The position numbers were made by a program, and so were the translations under genes. The notes under the pieces were generated by a model. The model was not told the origin of the DNA. It saw only the letters and a list, made by a program, of their open reading frames with translations, and ran no database searches. Positions 12,315-24,939 of a stretch of DNA of 64,000 bases are shown piece after piece. Source of the DNA: Branchiostoma floridae (Eukaryota; Chordata; Leptocardii; Amphioxiformes; Branchiostomatidae); NCBI RefSeq assembly GCF_000003815.2, contig NC_049995.1, positions 16,954,294 through 17,018,293 on the forward strand, given 5' to 3'. The first letter of the stretch is position 1; each line of letters starts with the position of its first letter.

Positions 12315-12927
12315 CCCTCAAACACCCGAGTGGGGTCCATTTGGACCCCAGGCGTACATTTTGAACATTTTTGATCTTTCCTTCCGTGACTTTGTCAGCC
12401 AATATGTCTTATACCTTCTCCTACGTTTTCGCAAAGATTGGTACAATGATGTGGAAATTATAAAGAAAGTTTGTGTTCAGTCCCTCTGGGGTCCAAACGG
12501 ACCCCAGCAAAAATGTGCAGTTTTTAAAACAAACTTTGGAGGCTAACTCCTTAACCACTTACAGTATGACTACCAAAACTTTTAGACAATAATAAGAATG
12601 TAAACCTAAATCATCACAAAAATTTCTGTGTTATGAACATGTAATGTGACGACTTTATGACGTCATTTGCCTAATCAGGGTGGCCATCTTGGATTTTGAT
12701 CAATGACGTCATAAAATTAGCATAAACTTTTGCATAAATTATGATAATGAGTTGGAATTAGCAACACCTTAACATCTCAAAATCTTCCTCTTACATTGAC
12801 GAAGCAATGTATATACAATGATCGCCGATAAGAAATGGTACTGAGATTTTATGAACAAAACATTTTGGGGTCCGTTTGGACCCCACTCGGTCATTTTAGT
12901 CGCAAAAAAAGGTCGGGTGCTTGAGGG
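12315..12927. mobile_element. palindrome-rich element with CCCTCAA termini
   Basis: The left end reads CCCTCAAACACCCGA and the right end is the near-complement TCGGGTGCTTGAGGG. Outside the right end is TTAA; outside the left end is AAAA, which may be a mutated TTAA. Inside are three palindromes of the form GGGGTCCNNNNGGACCCC: near 12334-12351, 12488-12505 and 12868-12885. I interpret it as a non-autonomous TTAA-type transposon, less certain than 9755-10090. Confidence 0.5.
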
Positions 12928-13080
12928 TTAACGTGCTCGAGGTGTGGATTTCCTCACACACAGAACCTTCGACTTCATGTTCTATCCAATAAGACGTCCA
13001 TAACCGAGTCAAGGTACTCCATTCCTTTTCATCGAGTCTTGTGAGGAAATGGGTGTTAAATGAAAAAAAGGCCCAAGGGC

Positions 13081-13160
13081 ACAGCATAGGGATTTGAACC
13101 AAACACCTTTCGATCCCAGGTCAACAACCCTAACCGTTTGATCGTTTTGTCATCCCATGT
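13081..13160 (-). repeat. tRNA-like SINE head, degraded
   Basis: On the minus strand TGGTTCAAATCCC resembles a B box and is preceded at a suitable distance by an A-box-like stretch. The sequence cannot fold into a convincing tRNA by eye, so it is probably a SINE remnant. Confidence 0.35.
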
Positions 13161-13249
13161 CCTTGGAACCATTGAAGGTCGAAAAAAGACAATTACATTG
13201 CCTCTTTCATAATCTTGCAGCAATAGATTTTCCATTGCAGACAATTGCG

Positions 13250-14990
13250 TCCATAAAGAAGTCTCGGAAGAGTGATGGCAATGTCTCGTGGACGGCGAAG
13301 GCAGTTATATTGGAATGACGACCCTTATATTGCATCTCGAGACAACATTCGCCAAAGCAATCGATCAAAGTAATCTTCTTTCCATTGTGCCTGCCCTACA
13401 CGAACGCAGGTCACTGTTTCATGAGTTGATTTCGTCACAACAGCCCTGGTGGTGTAATCTATTTTGGCATGGTTCGGTAGATCTTAGGCCTATGGGAAGA
13501 TGTGGGTGGATATCAAAGCAATACGATATCGATAGATGATAATTAATCTGTCTTTTTGATTATAAGTTCGGAGATTGCGTACGTCAGGCGGATTTGATAA
13601 TCGCAATTCCAAAGTTGTGTTGTTGAAAACTCACAACGATGTGAATTTTGGTTTTAATCTATCTATTTCTCTAGGATATTGTAGTGAGAACAAATATCAA
13701 CCCAAAAGTAAAACTTCATAGATAAGTGAAAATCACAAAAGACTACCAATTAGAGTAAGTTGCGATAAGGTGGTATAAGTATAATGTGTGTCCAGATATA
13801 AAAAAGTACAGAAATTCAGTGACTCAACTTAACAAAATCATGGCAGTCAAACACAAACGTATTTATCACAACACGGAAGTACACAACAGTATTCAATGTC
13901 TGTGTAAGTAGAGAAAAAAGTAAAGTGGATCTATGTAGTTTGCATATTAATGTATGGTAAGTCACTCAGTATCCAACGTAAGTGAACAACGTAAGTGAAC
14001 AATCAATTAATGATATTACACCCGTATACCTACCATTACGACATCACTATGTACGTACCAGCACCATTATTTCATCTATTTGCTTTACACTCTTGTTACA
14101 GGAAATTAAATCTTAGCTTTGTCATGAGAAGAATTACGTTGTCAACTAATGAGATTAGTAACGGAACAATTTAATTTTGACCTGACAGAAGTATCCCCAT
14201 TTGGGATGATTAAAAAGCAAAATTACATTATTTGGTAAGTAATGTTACGTACTGATTACGTTTCTATTTGTCCCCTATGTTGGGGATACAAAAGAGAACG
14301 AATGAATAGAAAATAGTCCTTTAAGTGTTATTTCATTATCAAAATTAGAATAGAAGTATTATCAATAGTAGTCCTGTTCTCTCTCTCCAGTAAGATACTA
14401 ATGTAAAACCCATGCAGGATACTGATATGACTTAGTCAAATGCCGTGACAAAAGTTTAAATCGTACGTGTTTTTTTGTGTGATAAATTGCTAGATGAGCC
14501 ATGGAAAGTAAGCGGACGAGTTAACACTTGCAGCGTTGAACAACAGACTTGGTCTCTATATTGTATTATGATGAACCATCGAAGAAGCAGAAGAGGAAGA
14601 ATGTCGAAGGATAGATTTTTTTCTTGTTATCGTCAGAAACTCTCTGGCCGTATCAACGTTTAATATTGTAATTGGCAGTTACGCGTATGACTCTGAAATG
14701 GCACTTGTATAAATTCATTCCGCGATTTGTATTGCATAGGTTATTAGCAGAGAATGTAAGTTTCAGGGCAGTTCAGCTTTTCTTGTTGCAAGGTAGACAT
14801 GATGTGTGTTTCATCCAATAAACCAATTACTCCTTCTACAACTACTTAAGATGCACGTTGCCCCAGTTTGTTTCCCAGACCGATGCATCACCCGTGACGG
14901 GAACTTAATCAAGACGCCATTGGATCACCTGCCTTGGGGACTCCCCTACCATTTAACGAATGAAATTTAAAACTAGGTCGTTGGTCGGCT
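13250..14990. other. no gene or repeat recognised
   Basis: AT-rich sequence with only short frames. I see no domain, splice context or internal repeat. Confidence 0.4.
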
Positions 14991-15007
14991 GATTGTGTTC
15001 CCTGGTT

Positions 15008-15470
15008 CTTGATACTGTTGGAAGTTTCTATACGAGTCCTTTCTTGGTGAGTTCAGAACATTTATTGTCTTGGAACATTCAAATTGTCATTATGCACAAC
15101 AACACAACGCCTAATACAGTTTTAATACCTTTGGAAGTCTCTTTAAGATTGCTTTCTTGACGAGTCCAGAACGTTTATTGTCTTGGAACATTCAAATTGT
15201 CATTATGCACAACAACACATTGTCAATGTCCAATGCAGTTTTAATGGTTTTGGAAGTCCCTTTAAGATTGCTTTCTTGATGAGTCCAGAACGTTTATTGT
15301 CTTGGAACATTCAAATTGTCATTATGCACAACAACATAATGTCTAATGTAGTTTTAATACCTTTGGAAGTCCTTTTAAGGTTGCTTTCTTGATGAGTCCA
15401 GAACGTTTATTTTCTTTAAAAAGTCCAATATTTTATTGTGCACAACAATGCAATGTCTAATGAATTTTTC
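15008..15470. repeat. tandem array, ~116 bp units, about four copies
   Basis: The landmark 'cttggaacattcaaattgtc' recurs at 15069, 15182 and 15301 (spacing 113 and 119). It is followed each time by 'attatgcacaacaacac' and a 'tttggaagtc' to 'gattgctttcttga' segment. A fourth, more decayed unit ends near 15470. Confidence 0.75.
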
Positions 15471-16039
15471 TCATCAAAAGAATGGTGACCTATATAACGG
15501 TAATATATTGTCTAGCCGTCCTCAATCCAGGTCAACTTAATCATGCTTCAAGATTGAATAGATCGTTTTCGCATTCACGATATGATTCTACTCTGTTGTG
15601 TGATGACTGAAATTATTGATTGTTCCTCCTTTAACGAGGATTTTGTCGATGAGTCATTTAATTGCCTTGTCAAATTTACGTTTTTCTTATGCACGATGAT
15701 GCAGTGCCTAATTAAATTTTTACGACAGAGAGGTGACCTAAATAATTGTAACCTATTTTTCTGGACGTCTTCCATCTTGATCAACTTAATAAAAGATCAT
15801 TCTTAAGAACGCAATATGAATTCATTTAGACCATGATCATGATTTAAAGCTATTTAAAGTTTATGTCCTGTAGTCAAATTATGGTGGTATTGGCTGTAAG
15901 ATATTAACACCAAACTTAGCGTTGTCATACACGGAACTGCTGAAATGCATATGACCTGACTGATAGTACTTACAAAGAATTATTTCCCCGAGCATGTATG
16001 TATTTTATCAATGTCGAATACATGGCGCATTATATTACC

Positions 16040-17220
16040 GTTTACTTTTCTTGTAGGGTTGTAGGTTTGTTTCTTGTAGTGCTGTCCGTTGTTATTGAAA
16101 CATTTCATGATTTGAGCGATGTCACTTTTCAAGAGCAAAGCAAAATTAGCAATCAGAACAGTAGAGTGGCAATCATGAACACGAGCACGTTGTTTCTAAC
16201 TCGCAGTGGGGAGGGGGGCATTGGGTTATGTCTAGTAATATTTTGCGGCGACAGCCCATAGAACGATAAATAAAGCAGACATATGCACTTGGCATGAAGA
16301 TTTGGGTACAATAAAACATTTATGGCTCCTAAATTACAAATTATGTAACTGTTGATTCCTCTTTAGGATTGTTTAGTTCAGCCTGTTTTTATCAGAACAA
16401 TTCATAATTTGAGAGCTGTCACTATTTAAGAGAAAAGCAAAATTAGGGGTTAGATGATAAATTGTTAATCATGAACACACACAAACGTCGTTTCTGACGC
16501 ACCAGTGGGGAGGGGGGCATTTCGTCATGTCTCATAAGATTTCGCGTGACATCCCATAAATTGACAGATAATGTAGTTATGTGCCCTTGATATTGAGCAC
16601 TATTATATTTTCTAAATGTCATTGTACAACTATTGATTCTTCTAGAAATAATTTTGCATTTCCCTATAGCAGAAGGCCCTATCTATACCGCATATGGTAT
16701 GGTCCGTTGATAATTCTACGAAAACGCAGATATCAAGCACTGCCAGATGTCTGTATACCGATACCCAATCTTTTCAGCAGTTCATAAATGATAATTTCAT
16801 CAGAATACTTGGTAAATATTCATGCATTTCATCGTTACGATACCAATGCGACCCCGTTGCATTAAAATTACTTCCTTATCCAACACGGTATAATCATTCA
16901 TACCAAACACTGTCATATGTCTGTATATCGATAACAAATCAGCAGTTTAAAAATGATAATTCTATCTGTATACTTAGATTATTTCTGGGTATCCGTTTCA
17001 TCCATGCGGCCCTGTTCCATGAAAATCATTTCCTTTTCCAACACGACGTCCAATAATCGGATCAGATGTTTGTACATCGATACCCAATCTTTTGAGCAGT
17101 TCACAAATGATAATTCTATCTGTATACTTAGAATGCATGTGGATATTCATGCATCTTTATGACATCCTGTCGCATGAAAATATAACGTCCTTGTCCAACA
17201 CGATGTTCAATAATCGGATC
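16040..17220. repeat. two adjoining low-copy tandem repeats
   Basis: A two-copy repeat (offset about 310 bp) covers 16040-16590, with 'cagtggggaggggggcatt' in both copies (near 16204 and 16502). It is followed by three or more decayed units of about 130 bp to 17220, each with 'tgtacatcgatacccaatct', 'tttgagcagttcacaaatga' or close variants. No gene is supported. Confidence 0.5.
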
Positions 17221-17710
17221 GGACGATATCGTACAGGAAATCCGATTACTGTGTGATAAATTACTGGTGCTGATTTCCTATGACGTGCTGTGAGATATTC
17301 TAGATGCGCTGGCCCCAAAAGAGAGCCATTCTTTCTCTATTATATGCAGGAACCCACGTAAGGTAGTTAAAACACAACTAGTATGTGTCGGTAGGCAAGA
17401 AAAATGGTTGCATATGGGACACTGAAAATAGCTAAATGAATGTTAAAACGACAGAGAATTTGACCTACCTAATGTGATGTCTTGAATGTGTAGCTGTTTT
17501 CCAGCGACGTGGAAAATTTAGCTGTTATGTCAGCTAAAACTGGAATTTTTAAAGGGGTTTAGAAATAGGTTTTAGGCAATTATTTGCAATCAAAATGGCG
17601 GCCTATTTTCTCTGCTTGCGCTGCGTACAGGGGTCGTAAATGATGAAATATTCAACTGACGTACACGTTCGATCGGGAGAAACCAACACAAACTGGAGGG
17701 GGGAGGCAAA

Positions 17711-17942
17711 GTAGCCTTCTTCACCGGCCTCGCTGGGAACCTTGGCGAAATTCTTTTTCAGGGGGGAGGTCGATTAATTCGCGAATTATACGAAACCAGA
17801 TTTCGTCTAGCCCGTACAAGCTTCCCGCTATATATTCCTTTCCCGGCATATCTTCCTTCCCGGTATATTCCCGATTAAAAATCGCGAGTCCCCGACAAAA
17901 AAGATTCACCAAGGGTCCCAGAGAGGCCGGTGAAGGAGACTA
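17711..17942. mobile_element. hAT-like MITE with 8-bp target duplication
   Basis: Inverted ends of about 27 bp (TAG[C/T]CT[T/C]CTTCACCGGC followed by CTCxCTGGGA) bound a 232 bp element. GAGGCAAA is repeated exactly on both sides (17703-17710 and 17943-17950). An 8-bp duplication is typical of hAT-group transposition. No coding capacity. Confidence 0.6.
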
Positions 17943-18119
17943 GAGGCAAAACGCCTCTGGCTTTGCTTGAATAATGCTATTTTTATTGTTATGTTTACTT
18001 TTTTGGTAGTGTTAAGATAAATTATTTAAGAGCAGCGTTACCTCTTCTTTGTCATTGCCAAAAAGCAAATAAAAACTCAAAAGGGATATTACGATTGAAA
18101 TATTATATTCCAGATATTT

Positions 18120-18375
18120 TCAAATATCATAACATTGTGGAATATTTTATTTTAGTAAATGATACACATATAGATTCTCGTAATTGATACGGTACCAACT
18201 TGTCTAAATGTACTTTTCTGTTACCAATTTTGTATCTATGTATTTTGTATTTATAGTTAAAGATATTGCATGTGAGATATTTTTATTAACATCATAAAGT
18301 CATGGAATATTTCATTTGAATAAATAATGATATTTTTTTGCACAGATAGATTTTCCTAATCGACAGAGCACCAAC
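18120..18375. repeat. two AT-rich copies of ~140 bp
   Basis: Both copies carry 'catcataaagtcatggaata' or a variant, 'tttatt(t)gaataaat', and 'cacata/cagatagattttcc'. The surrounding 17.95-18.6 kb is AT-rich with no coding potential. Confidence 0.4.
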
Positions 18376-18680
18376 CTAATATGTTGACATCGTTTTAATT
18401 ACTCTTGTTTCATGTTGTTTGGTAGTAGGTAGAATCGCATTATCAATTTTAGTCTAATATCAACATATATGTTGATAGAATAAGATAAAATCTTTCCAAT
18501 GATGGATGCTTCAAGTCCCCTCTTGATTATAATTTTGTCTTGCAAATTCCACATCTTGTACCATGGTTCTTGTTGGTCGTCCTCCCGTTTTTCAAATGGC
18601 CTTACCCAGTCTTGCCATACTCAGGTATGAGTAATTTTATTGACCCATGTCAACCTTATTGCGTATTTATTTCAGCCGAC

Positions 18681-18691
18681 TGACTCATTCC
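18681..18691 (+). promoter_or_regulatory. AP-1 site with adjacent Ets core, gene A flank
   Basis: TGACTCA followed directly by TTCC (GGAA on the other strand) is present here and at the corresponding places upstream of B (27540) and C (35518). It is preceded by a CAG[T/C]CGACTGA palindrome-like stretch. Function is inferred from motif and conservation only. Confidence 0.35.
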
Positions 18692-18949
18692 ACGGTTATG
18701 TACCACGGGTAAGGGTTATTATTAGGGTTAGTAAGCTGTTCATGGCTTTCCTAGAAGCCAGGTCTAAATTATGCCCAAAAGTCTTGTCTTACTTTTGTAG
18801 CTTTTGGACCTTTGAAAAATTGTCTTCCACCCATTTTTACATATTGATTCATAGTCAGGATAAATTTAAACCTGTTCTTCAACTAGATCTCTTTTAAATA
18901 TCAATTCACAGCTAGGATATATAACCCCCTCCTACAAGATCTCTTAAGT

Positions 18950-18991
18950 GTCACTGACGAAAACTGCTGGATCGCAGTGGAACCGTCTGAC
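18950..18991 (+). ncRNA. hammerhead-ribozyme-like motif, copy 1
   Basis: GTCA pairs with TGAC (18988-18991), enclosing CTGACGA (18954-18960), a perfect 5-bp hairpin ACTGC/GCAGT, then GGAAC and CGTC. CUGANGA ... hairpin ... GAA ... UC is the hammerhead core order. Points against: two extra A residues precede the hairpin, the usual GAAA is GGAAC, and helix III is almost absent. Related copies lie at 57540 and 59020. All are followed by 'tctgaccgtttccaaaa' and a 'ccagttgcttga' segment, so this is part of a dispersed retroelement. Confidence 0.35.
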
Positions 18992-19564
18992 CGTTTCCAA
19001 AATCATACCCAGTTGCTTAATGGGTAACTAATGTTGACATATCTTATTACCTGGATGCCTATTCTTTATCGACGTAACAGGTCTAAATTAGTTCATGGCT
19101 CTTATGGGTGTCGCGGTGAAGACAATGGTATATCATGTACGGGACGAACGATGCAGAAAACGAAAGTTTTGCTGCAGTGCCAAGGTCACACACCTGAGAC
19201 CACATTTGACCTTGACCTCCGACTTCCTCCAAACATTTCTGTAACTAGACAGTTGTAGTTTCTTCAGATGTCGCTAGGGAGCAGTTCTTCACATGTTATC
19301 AGGAACTCAACAAAACAGAGCACCTTGATGAGGCATTTCAGTAACAAAAACTTCGACATAGTAGTAGTACCCAATGCCGAAAAACTGTAAACAAAATATG
19401 CATATATGGAAACATTCTTAACTTAAACGTCTCTCTTCGTACGTGGCTTGCAAAGGACTTTCTTGTATTAAAAATGTAGCATAAGACATTTGTTTACGTA
19501 AAGAAACGTTTGCAGTGCGGGACCTGACGTTTCATCTTGAAGATTTGTCTGCCGCTTGCAGTAA

Positions 19565-19625
19565 ACAAAACGCCATTAGCCTTGCGTCATATCAGCTGAT
19601 CCTTCCATATAAGGGCAATAGTTTT
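19565..19625 (+). promoter_or_regulatory. upstream copy of gene A promoter core
   Basis: CCATATAAGG (19605-19614) is a perfect CArG box (CC, six A/T, GG) that also contains a TATA-like ATATAAG. It is preceded by TTGCGTCAT (an ATF/C-EBP-like sequence) and CAGCTG (E-box). The whole ~149 bp module is repeated once downstream (19714-19790) in gene A only. Confidence 0.45.
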
Positions 19626-19713
19626 AGCGCGTTTCCAGACTAATATGATATATATTACATATTCAAGAATCGTGACTGTTATAGACTGTACACTCTTTGC
19701 TTGTTGAAGAAAA

Positions 19714-19790
19714 ACAAAATGCTAATCGTATTGCGTCATACCAGCTGATCTTTCCATAAAAGGGCAATAATTTCAGGGCTTTTCCAGACT
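19714..19790 (+). promoter_or_regulatory. proximal promoter core of gene A
   Basis: CCATAAAAGG (19754-19763) is again a perfect CArG pattern and a plausible TATA box, 98 bp before the ATG at 19852. TTGCGTCAT and CAGCTG precede it in the same order as in the upstream copy. The corresponding elements in B and C lie 122 bp before their start codons. Confidence 0.5.
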
Positions 19791-19851
19791 AATTGCGATA
19801 TAGCTTCATGTGAAAGACTGCGCAATTTTTGCTTGTGGCAGTACAACAAAA

Positions 19852-20275
19852 ATGTACGAGCAGGCCGAACCTGTCCGAACCCTTCCCTCCGGCCCCGGTA
19901 GCGGCCAAACCAGCGGGAAGGCGCCCCTCCCCCCGCCTGTCCATCTGCCTAAATGCGCCCCTGGCCAGTGGCACAAGAACCAAGGAACTTCTTCAGACAC
20001 GTACGAAGAAGCAGAGGGGGTGTACAACACAATCAAGGATCAAGATCTGCCGCCGTCTTTACGTGGGGTGGGGCGGCAGCAGGAGCTACCTAAGGGGGAG
20101 GTGGGAACCAGCGGGTCGCCGTCCCAACCTCCTTCTGTCCATCAGGGTGGTTTCCGCGGGCGTGTCCGCCTAGACAATGGCGGTTTTGAAGGGTGTCAGA
20201 AACACCAAGAAACGTCTACAGACACGTTCGAAGAAGCCGAGCCGGTGAAACGTCACGCTGATCACACGTCTGCAG
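19852..20275 (+). CDS. gene A exon 1: cytoplasmic tail
   Basis: Residues 1-141. It contains PLPPPVHLP and QPPSV (SH3-type proline motifs) and three related modules: MYEQAEPVR at 1-9, [20 protein letters not shown] at 49-68, and [11 protein letters not shown] at 124-134, where the tyrosine of B and C is phenylalanine. Y58 sits in a YNTI (YxxI) site followed by an acidic cluster. The donor is GCA-G|gtagc, phase 1. Confidence 0.8.
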
Positions 20276-23200
20276 GTAGCTGACTTTTTATTTTGCCCCT
20301 GAAGAATATCACATCGTTTAATCTACACAATCAGAATGTTAACAAAGGGAATGTACATATGGTTTTGATTTTTGTATAAAATGTAGTTACAGCTATGTCT
20401 CCTGTTAACAAAACATGCTAGTGAATTCAGAGAATATTTGCGCAATATATATTCATTGAGTGATGCTATGGCATGCAAGCAGAAACTCTTACAATAATGT
20501 TATCATTAAAGGATGTATATGGTTGAATGGTTTATTACGATCATTGTAATCGGTTGTGAAAAGTGTATCATTGTCGCACACTGAATTTCTTATAGTACAA
20601 CCCTGACTAATCATACGGGTACGCGNNNNNNNNNNNNNNNNNNNNNNNNNNNNNNNNNNNNNNNNNNNNNNNNNNNNNNNNNNNNNNNNNNNNNNNNNNN
20701 NNNNNNNNNNNNNNNNNNNNNNNNNATTTAGAGCTTTCGTAAATTCCATGCAATTGACTAACACATTAACATAATTTATGCATGGTGTTGTTAATCATTG
20801 AATAACGTACACATGTCACAATTATAAAATTCCCATTATTAATCATAAAGTGGTTTTGCAATTTTTGAATAAATTATGCAAATAAGTTCTTCATTACCAT
20901 ATTTGGTGTCTGCTTATATTCCACCTATCATATTTAACAGGTGTTACATGTATTGAGGTCCAGTTATTGAAAACAATGAAACTATACAATTTCCTCATTA
21001 ATTATGCAAATAAAGTCCTCATTTGCATAACATGTATATCATTATGAACATCTTTGCCTAAGCTACCTGCATGCCTAAAATGCAGGCAATCCGTCGTTCC
21101 TTTCTGCAGTTATCCTCTCTGGAGTGTCTCGACAAAAACACCCATGCAGTTCCAAAATTAAATGTTAGAGGGCTGAAACTTGCCCCACTTGCTTTTGGCG
21201 CTAAAAGCTATCTACCAACTAAATGTCAAGACCATAGCATGTCTGGAACAAGAGATGCATTGAAAAAACTGCTATGATAGAATATTCTCATTAATTATGC
21301 AAATGTACTCCTATTTTGCATAATTAGTATCTTATCTTGTAAAACATTGTCTAAGGTACCTACATACCAAAAATGGTGACAATCCGCTGTTCCCTTCTTG
21401 AGTTATCCTCTTCAGAAGTTTTTGACAAAAATGCCCCTGCTATCCCAAAACTAGACGCTAGGGGGCCCAAACTTATGTCATTTCTTTCTGAGCACAAGAG
21501 CTATCTAATACTCAAAAATCGTGACCATAGCATGTTCAGAACACCGAGATAGCAAAACCGGAAGTTGCGCTGCAGTACCAAGGGAAGTTGCTAGGGGGCC
21601 CAAAATCTAATCATTTCCAGCTTTCATCACACACTACCAACACACAAAGTATGAAACCAATCCACCCAGCCCTTCATGAGTTATGCTGACCACAAATATG
21701 CGGACACACAGACAGACACACACACAGACACACACACAGACACACCAATAACTATACCTCCATTTTTTCATGGAGGTAATGATTGTTCTAACAGGCCTCG
21801 CGTTTCCAGGTGGAGCAAGCGGCCTCCGTCCTTTCCGTAGCTTCATCCGCTCCCACGGCAGCTGCATCGCCGCCGGCATTGCTGTGCTGATCGCTGTTGG
21901 CCTCGCCCCCCTGACGTTCATCAATAAGAAGGTAAACATCCCAAACTCTTTGCTGGAAAGAATGTTCCCTTTTCTCCTCTTCCATATTGATAGGTAAATA
22001 TATGGATTTGTGAAACATCTTCTGTAGTTCGTGGTATTTTGACTTTTTGAATGGAAAGAAACTGTGAATTTGTTGCCAACTGAATTTCAGGAAAAGTTAT
22101 TAAATTTGGTGGCTCCAGCGTAATTCGTTCTGCCGTTATGCGATACGAAAGTTGGCGCCGAAATAGCCCCCCTCCCCCCATATATCTGGATCTGAATCAC
22201 TTGAATAGGGTTAATAAGTAAGTAGACTAGATCTTTTTTAGTTCAAGTTATTTTTTATATTTATACTGAACGGTTTTCAGGAAATATCGGAATTGACCAT
22301 CACTGTTGGCGTCTTGAAGCGCGACTTGGAGAACATTTCCCAACTGTCCACCGACTTGAAGCGGGATCTTGACAAAGAGCGAAACCAAAGTGCAGCCTTG
22401 GAGCAGCGTCTTCACGAGATGGTCAAGACGCCAGGCAAGTTGGAAAACTTCTTGAATTCAAAAGGATGAACTGAATATAGTATCAGATTAATTTGCAATA
22501 CTTGTGAATCGTTTTTGATAGACTTTTGTGACTGTTAGTGTGATTTTCTTTACTCAGGGCCATCCAGACCTACGGGAGGAAAGGAAGCCATAGCACCGGC
22601 TCGTCCTGTGTCTGTCGGGCCTCCTAGTCCTCAAGGAGAAAAGGGAGCCATGGGGCCGGCTGGCCTTGTGTCTGTCGGACCCCTAGGAGAAAAGAGAGCC
22701 ATGGGGTCGGCTGATCCTGTGTCTGTCGGGCCTCCAGGAGAAAAGAGAGCCATGGGTCCGGCTGGTCCTGTGTCTGCCGGGCCTCCAGGAGAAAAGGGAG
22801 CCATAGGGCCGGCTGGCCCTGTGTCTGTCGGACCTCCTGGACCTCCGGGAGAAAAGGGAGCCATAGGGCCGGCTGGCCCTGTGTCTGTCGGACCTCCTGG
22901 ACCTCCGGGAGAAAAGGGAGCCATAGGGCCGGCTGGCCCTGTGTCTGTCGGACCTCCTGGACCTCCGGGAGAAAAGGGAGCCATGGGGCCAGCTGGCCCT
23001 GTGTCTGTCGGGCCTCCTGGACCTCCGGGAGAAAAGGGAGCCATAGGGCCGGCTGGTCCTGTGTCTGTCGGACCTCCTGGACCTCCGGGAGAAAAGGGAA
23101 CCATAGGGCCGGCTGGTCCTGTATCTGTCGGACCTCCGGGAGAAAAGGGAGCCATAGGGCCGGCTGGCCCTGTGTCTGTCGGACCTCCCGGACCTCCGGG

Positions 23201-24892
23201 AGAAAAGGGAGCCATAGGGCCGGCTGGTCCTGTGTCTGTCGGACCTCCTGGACCTCCAAAGGTAAAGGGAGCCACGGGGCCTGTGGAAAAGAATGGGCCG
23301 CCAGGGCCAGTTGGGCCCCGAGGGCTGAAGGGGCCCGTCGGGCCGGCCGGTCCAACAAGGATGTCCCAGTCTCCAAGCCCTGCCGGGCCGGCTGAACATG
23401 CAGGTGAGGTACCTATTCTGTAACCTGCAGAAAGCTACACGTATAAAACCTTTATTCGTCTCGTCTAGGTTGTCTGACATATTTTGATCTATTTGTTGAA
23501 GACTCGTTTTTGGCGACGCCTCAGGTGCTAGCCTGATAATGTTAAATGATCGTTGGATAGGCAAAATTTTCTGGAAATTCTACAGCAATTTTTCCGCGCC
23601 TGCGTATCATCTCTCTATAGGGGAAAACTTGGGTAGGGGGTGACGGATCATCATGATATTTGGAGTGTAGAGAGCTTTGAGTATGCCTTGCACGACGGAA
23701 GGCCAACCATGCAAATCAGGGGCATATTTGTAAAATTGATAAGGACAGGTTTTATATTCCATGCATTTCATAAAAGGATGCTCAAACATATGAAATATGT
23801 AACTGAAAGAGAGACAAATATCTGCCGAAATGTGTAGTATTTGTCCGATTGCCCCCCCCCCCCAAAATCCCTGCATTCTACAGCAATTCGTCCGCGCGTG
23901 CGCATTGCACCATTCCTTTGAAAATGAAGTCGGTAACTGATTGAAGGATCGTCGTGATTTTTATATTTAGATAATATGTTCAGAGATGCCTTCCGCCATT
24001 AATGACTATTAATGCAAACCTCGCGCTAATTTGCATACCGAAGATTTGTATAATCAATGAGAATCATTTACAATAGGCCACGGAGGCATTATTGCACATG
24101 ATGTCAAGCTGCTCAAGTGAATGTTATATTGAAAAGTCGGTTTATGGTATGTACTTGCAATAAGTCTGTTCCAACTCTTCGCAGATCATTGTTTGTTTAT
24201 TTATTTATTTTATTTCATTTTATTCATTTCTGCGTTCTTTTACCAGGGGTTACCAGGGTAAGCTCCCATCAGTGACTGACACTGCTTTTGACGGTGGCCC
24301 TGGATACAAAATAATACAAATAACACATACATACAATACATACATAATATTTACATAATACAACATAAGCAAAGCCACTTATATCCATTTCCGTTCCAAG
24401 TCGTTAAGGGGATGGAGGTCAGAGGTCACACGATGTTCTTGCACAATGCTTTGAATGTTTGTGTGGATGGTGCAGTTTTCCCAGCTAGTGGGAGTGCATT
24501 CCATCTTTCCGCACCTCGATATGCAAGTGTTCTTTCCCCAGATTCTAGCTTAACTTTCGGAATTCTCAAAGACGGGTTGAAACTATGCCTGGTAGTATAA
24601 AAATGCTCCCTCTCTCTATCTCTAGACTCGTTCCCAACAGTCAATGGGTACACCACTCGTGCAGGAGACTGTCCTGGAGACGACATCATTGTACTCTCTG
24701 ACGTCACACTGCAAGTCTGTGCAAGCTTCTGCTCGAGTCGTCCCTACTGCGTCGCCTTCTTGTTAAATAAGAACAGAACGTGCTACCCGAAGACTCAGAC
24801 ATGCATCGAAACGGACAAGAGCAACCGGGACAATGTGTTCTACGACAAAAGTACTACTATCAGTAATACAGGTATGTTATCGATTTGTTCGT

Positions 24893-24939
<47 letters not shown>

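Larger units (their letters stand above)
18600..19560 (+). other. 5' flank of gene A, paralogous to flanks of B and C
   Basis: Segments such as 'gctgttcatggctttcctag' and 'ttgaccttgacctccgactt' match 27570-27790 and 35550-35770. This shows that the duplicated unit includes about 1 kb upstream of each gene. A short open frame of 99 codons in the B and C copies is broken here, so I do not call it a gene. Confidence 0.6.

Noticed and set aside
20489-20764. 91-codon minus-strand frame
   Set aside because: It crosses the N gap and is not real sequence.
22624-23564. Long minus-strand frames opposite the collagen exons (up to 293 and 452 codons, also 29911-31269)
   Set aside because: They are shadows of the GC-rich Gly-X-Y minisatellite. 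The plus-strand frame has splice sites, domain order and paralogs.
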